Positions 63,201 through 64,000 of a stretch of DNA of 64,000 bases are shown piece after piece. Source of the DNA: Fistularia commersonii (taxonomy: Eukaryota > Chordata > Actinopteri > Syngnathiformes > Fistulariidae); the NCBI GenBank assembly GCA_037954325.1, contig JBBMNZ010000019.1, positions 10,245,001 to 10,309,000 of the forward strand, read 5' to 3'. A program made the translations under genes and the position numbers. Below the pieces are notes generated by a model. It was not told the DNA's origin. It did no database searches and saw nothing but the letters and a program-made list of their open reading frames with translations. How positions within the stretch are numbered: position 1 is the first letter of the stretch; each line of letters begins with the position of its first letter.

Positions 63201-63650
63201 AGTATGTTGCTGTCAGGAAATGGTTTAAATCCCTCAGTGACCTGCGGGGGAAGGAGCGCTCCCTCCTCCATGGCGACTACTACCCTCTTTACTCGTCTCC
63301 CTCCTCGCTCTCCTTCCTCCGGATATGGGACCAGAGTGAGAGATACATAACTGCTGTGAACTGGGGAAATGCAACGGAGACACTTGTGCTGAAACTGGCA
63401 GCAACAGGCATGTTAAACACTCAACATTTATTATTCTCAACTGATCTTTTGTTTAAAGCTGTGCGCGCAGAGAGTTTGTTTGTTTGACCCAATGTTCTCT
63501 GATCCTGCAGAAGAAGTAAAGCTGAAAGAGACTGCCACTGTGAAGCTGTCGACTGACCCAGAGATAAAGGTGGATTCCTTAGTCAACCTGAAGGAAGTCA
63601 CCCTCAAACCTGGGCATGGAGTTTTGCTGCACTTCCCTTACTCGGCCTGA
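60209..63650 (+). CDS. slc3a2: SLC3A2 (4F2hc/CD98 heavy chain), type II glycoprotein
   Basis: Ten coding exons join in frame: 60209-60405, 60500-60684, 61485-61658, 61819-61913, 61992-62131, 62514-62623, 62730-62929, 63019-63093, 63188-63407 and 63511-63650. They total 1536 nt, or 511 residues; human 4F2hc has 529. The cytosolic N-terminus (1-66) is acidic. One membrane helix follows at about 71-95 (VLLILFWLGWVGMLAGAIVII), then Cys99 in APSCKP, the position that disulfide-links the light chain, then WWNKGPLYQI. The catalytically dead alpha-amylase-like ectodomain carries LKVKGLVLGP, VVLDLTPNY, LGADGIKI, RLYQLLLFTMPGTPVF and YGDEIG, with KERSLLHGD and FPYSA at the end. N-glycosylation sequons include NVS, NRT, NTS, NVT and NAT. 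The protein chaperones LAT1-type amino-acid exchangers to the plasma membrane and binds integrin beta chains. The ninth coding intron starts with GC rather than GT. Confidence 0.95.
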
Positions 63651-64000
63651 AGAGGGTGAAAAGTTGCCATAACATCCGAAAATTAGTTGTACACGGAACA
63701 AGAATTGTGATCAATGAGAAGGCAACAGTTAAACGGAAGAACGGAAAATACATTCACAACGAATTGGATGTTTTAGGTTTTATTAGTTTTTTTTTTCACT
63801 CTGTTTTTTATTTAAATGATTTGAAGTTGTTACTAGTAGGTAAACATCAAATAAGCATTTTGTCTTGTTAGTCTTCAAGTTGACACTAATGACTTCTACA
63901 AATAATTGACAGACATTCCATTTTTTATTTTTTGCATTCCTCCAGCTCTGAAAACATTGTTTTTAAGTAGAGTTTTTTTAGATTTGGTGTTTTATTTATT
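63651..64000 (+). other. slc3a2: slc3a2 3' untranslated region
   Basis: AT-rich sequence after the TGA. No AATAAA is seen before the window ends, so the transcript probably continues beyond it. Confidence 0.5.

Overview
The window is vertebrate nuclear DNA, and almost certainly from a teleost fish. Its genes are split into many short exons with GT-AG introns. It has long (CA)n, (GATA)n and (GGAAA)n microsatellites, short palindromic transposons and RTE-like LINE fragments of the kind common in fish genomes, and single dispersed nuclear tRNA genes. I see no prokaryotic, viral or CRISPR content. Five of the protein-coding genes were recognised from exon-by-exon translation: brms1 (+), tmem179b (-), a prospero-homeobox gene that is probably prox3 (-), snx15 (-) and slc3a2 (+). 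A sixth, small coiled-coil gene (-) could not be named. The human counterparts of brms1, tmem179b, snx15 and slc3a2 all lie on 11q12-q13, so this is a conserved syntenic block in which the fish has kept a prospero paralogue that mammals appear to have lost.

Layout: 1.4-5.5 kb brms1, with a multi-CCAAT promoter and a noncoding first exon. 7.0-8.2 kb unnamed coiled-coil gene. 9.5 kb and 16.7 kb two copies of one ~283 bp palindromic MITE. 10.9 kb tRNA-Ser(GCT). 11.2-18.2 kb tmem179b, with tRNA-Ile(AAT) inside an intron and a CpG-rich patch carrying a CLEAR-type E-box in intron 1. 21.8-32.4 kb prospero gene, whose introns hold a Tigger/pogo-like fragment, a SINE-like repeat and a 2.3 kb decayed LINE flanked by a perfect 17-bp target-site duplication. 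34-45 kb is a gene desert of microsatellites and transposon debris. 45.6-46.0 kb tRNA-Leu(TAG) and a degenerate relative. 47.4-50.7 kb snx15. 51-52 kb LINE pieces. 53.96 kb initiator tRNA-Met. 54-59 kb has no recognisable gene. 59.1-63.65 kb slc3a2.

The proteins do not form one pathway. BRMS1 is a Sin3-HDAC corepressor subunit, SNX15 an endosomal PX-MIT sorting nexin, SLC3A2 the 4F2/CD98 heavy chain of amino-acid transporters, TMEM179B a small four-pass membrane protein, and PROX a transcription factor. No new multi-gene system was found. The most interesting item is a (CA)25 tract at 30573-30623 lying exactly where the prospero reading frame must change frame, just before the conserved domain: it is either an extremely short all-GT intron or a frameshifting microsatellite. 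Other items are a possible exon-skipping stop in brms1, a GC-AG intron in slc3a2, a missing C-terminal exon in snx15, and an inverted pair of GATA/TATC arrays. All exon boundaries were inferred by eye from frame, splice dinucleotides and family similarity, without transcripts.
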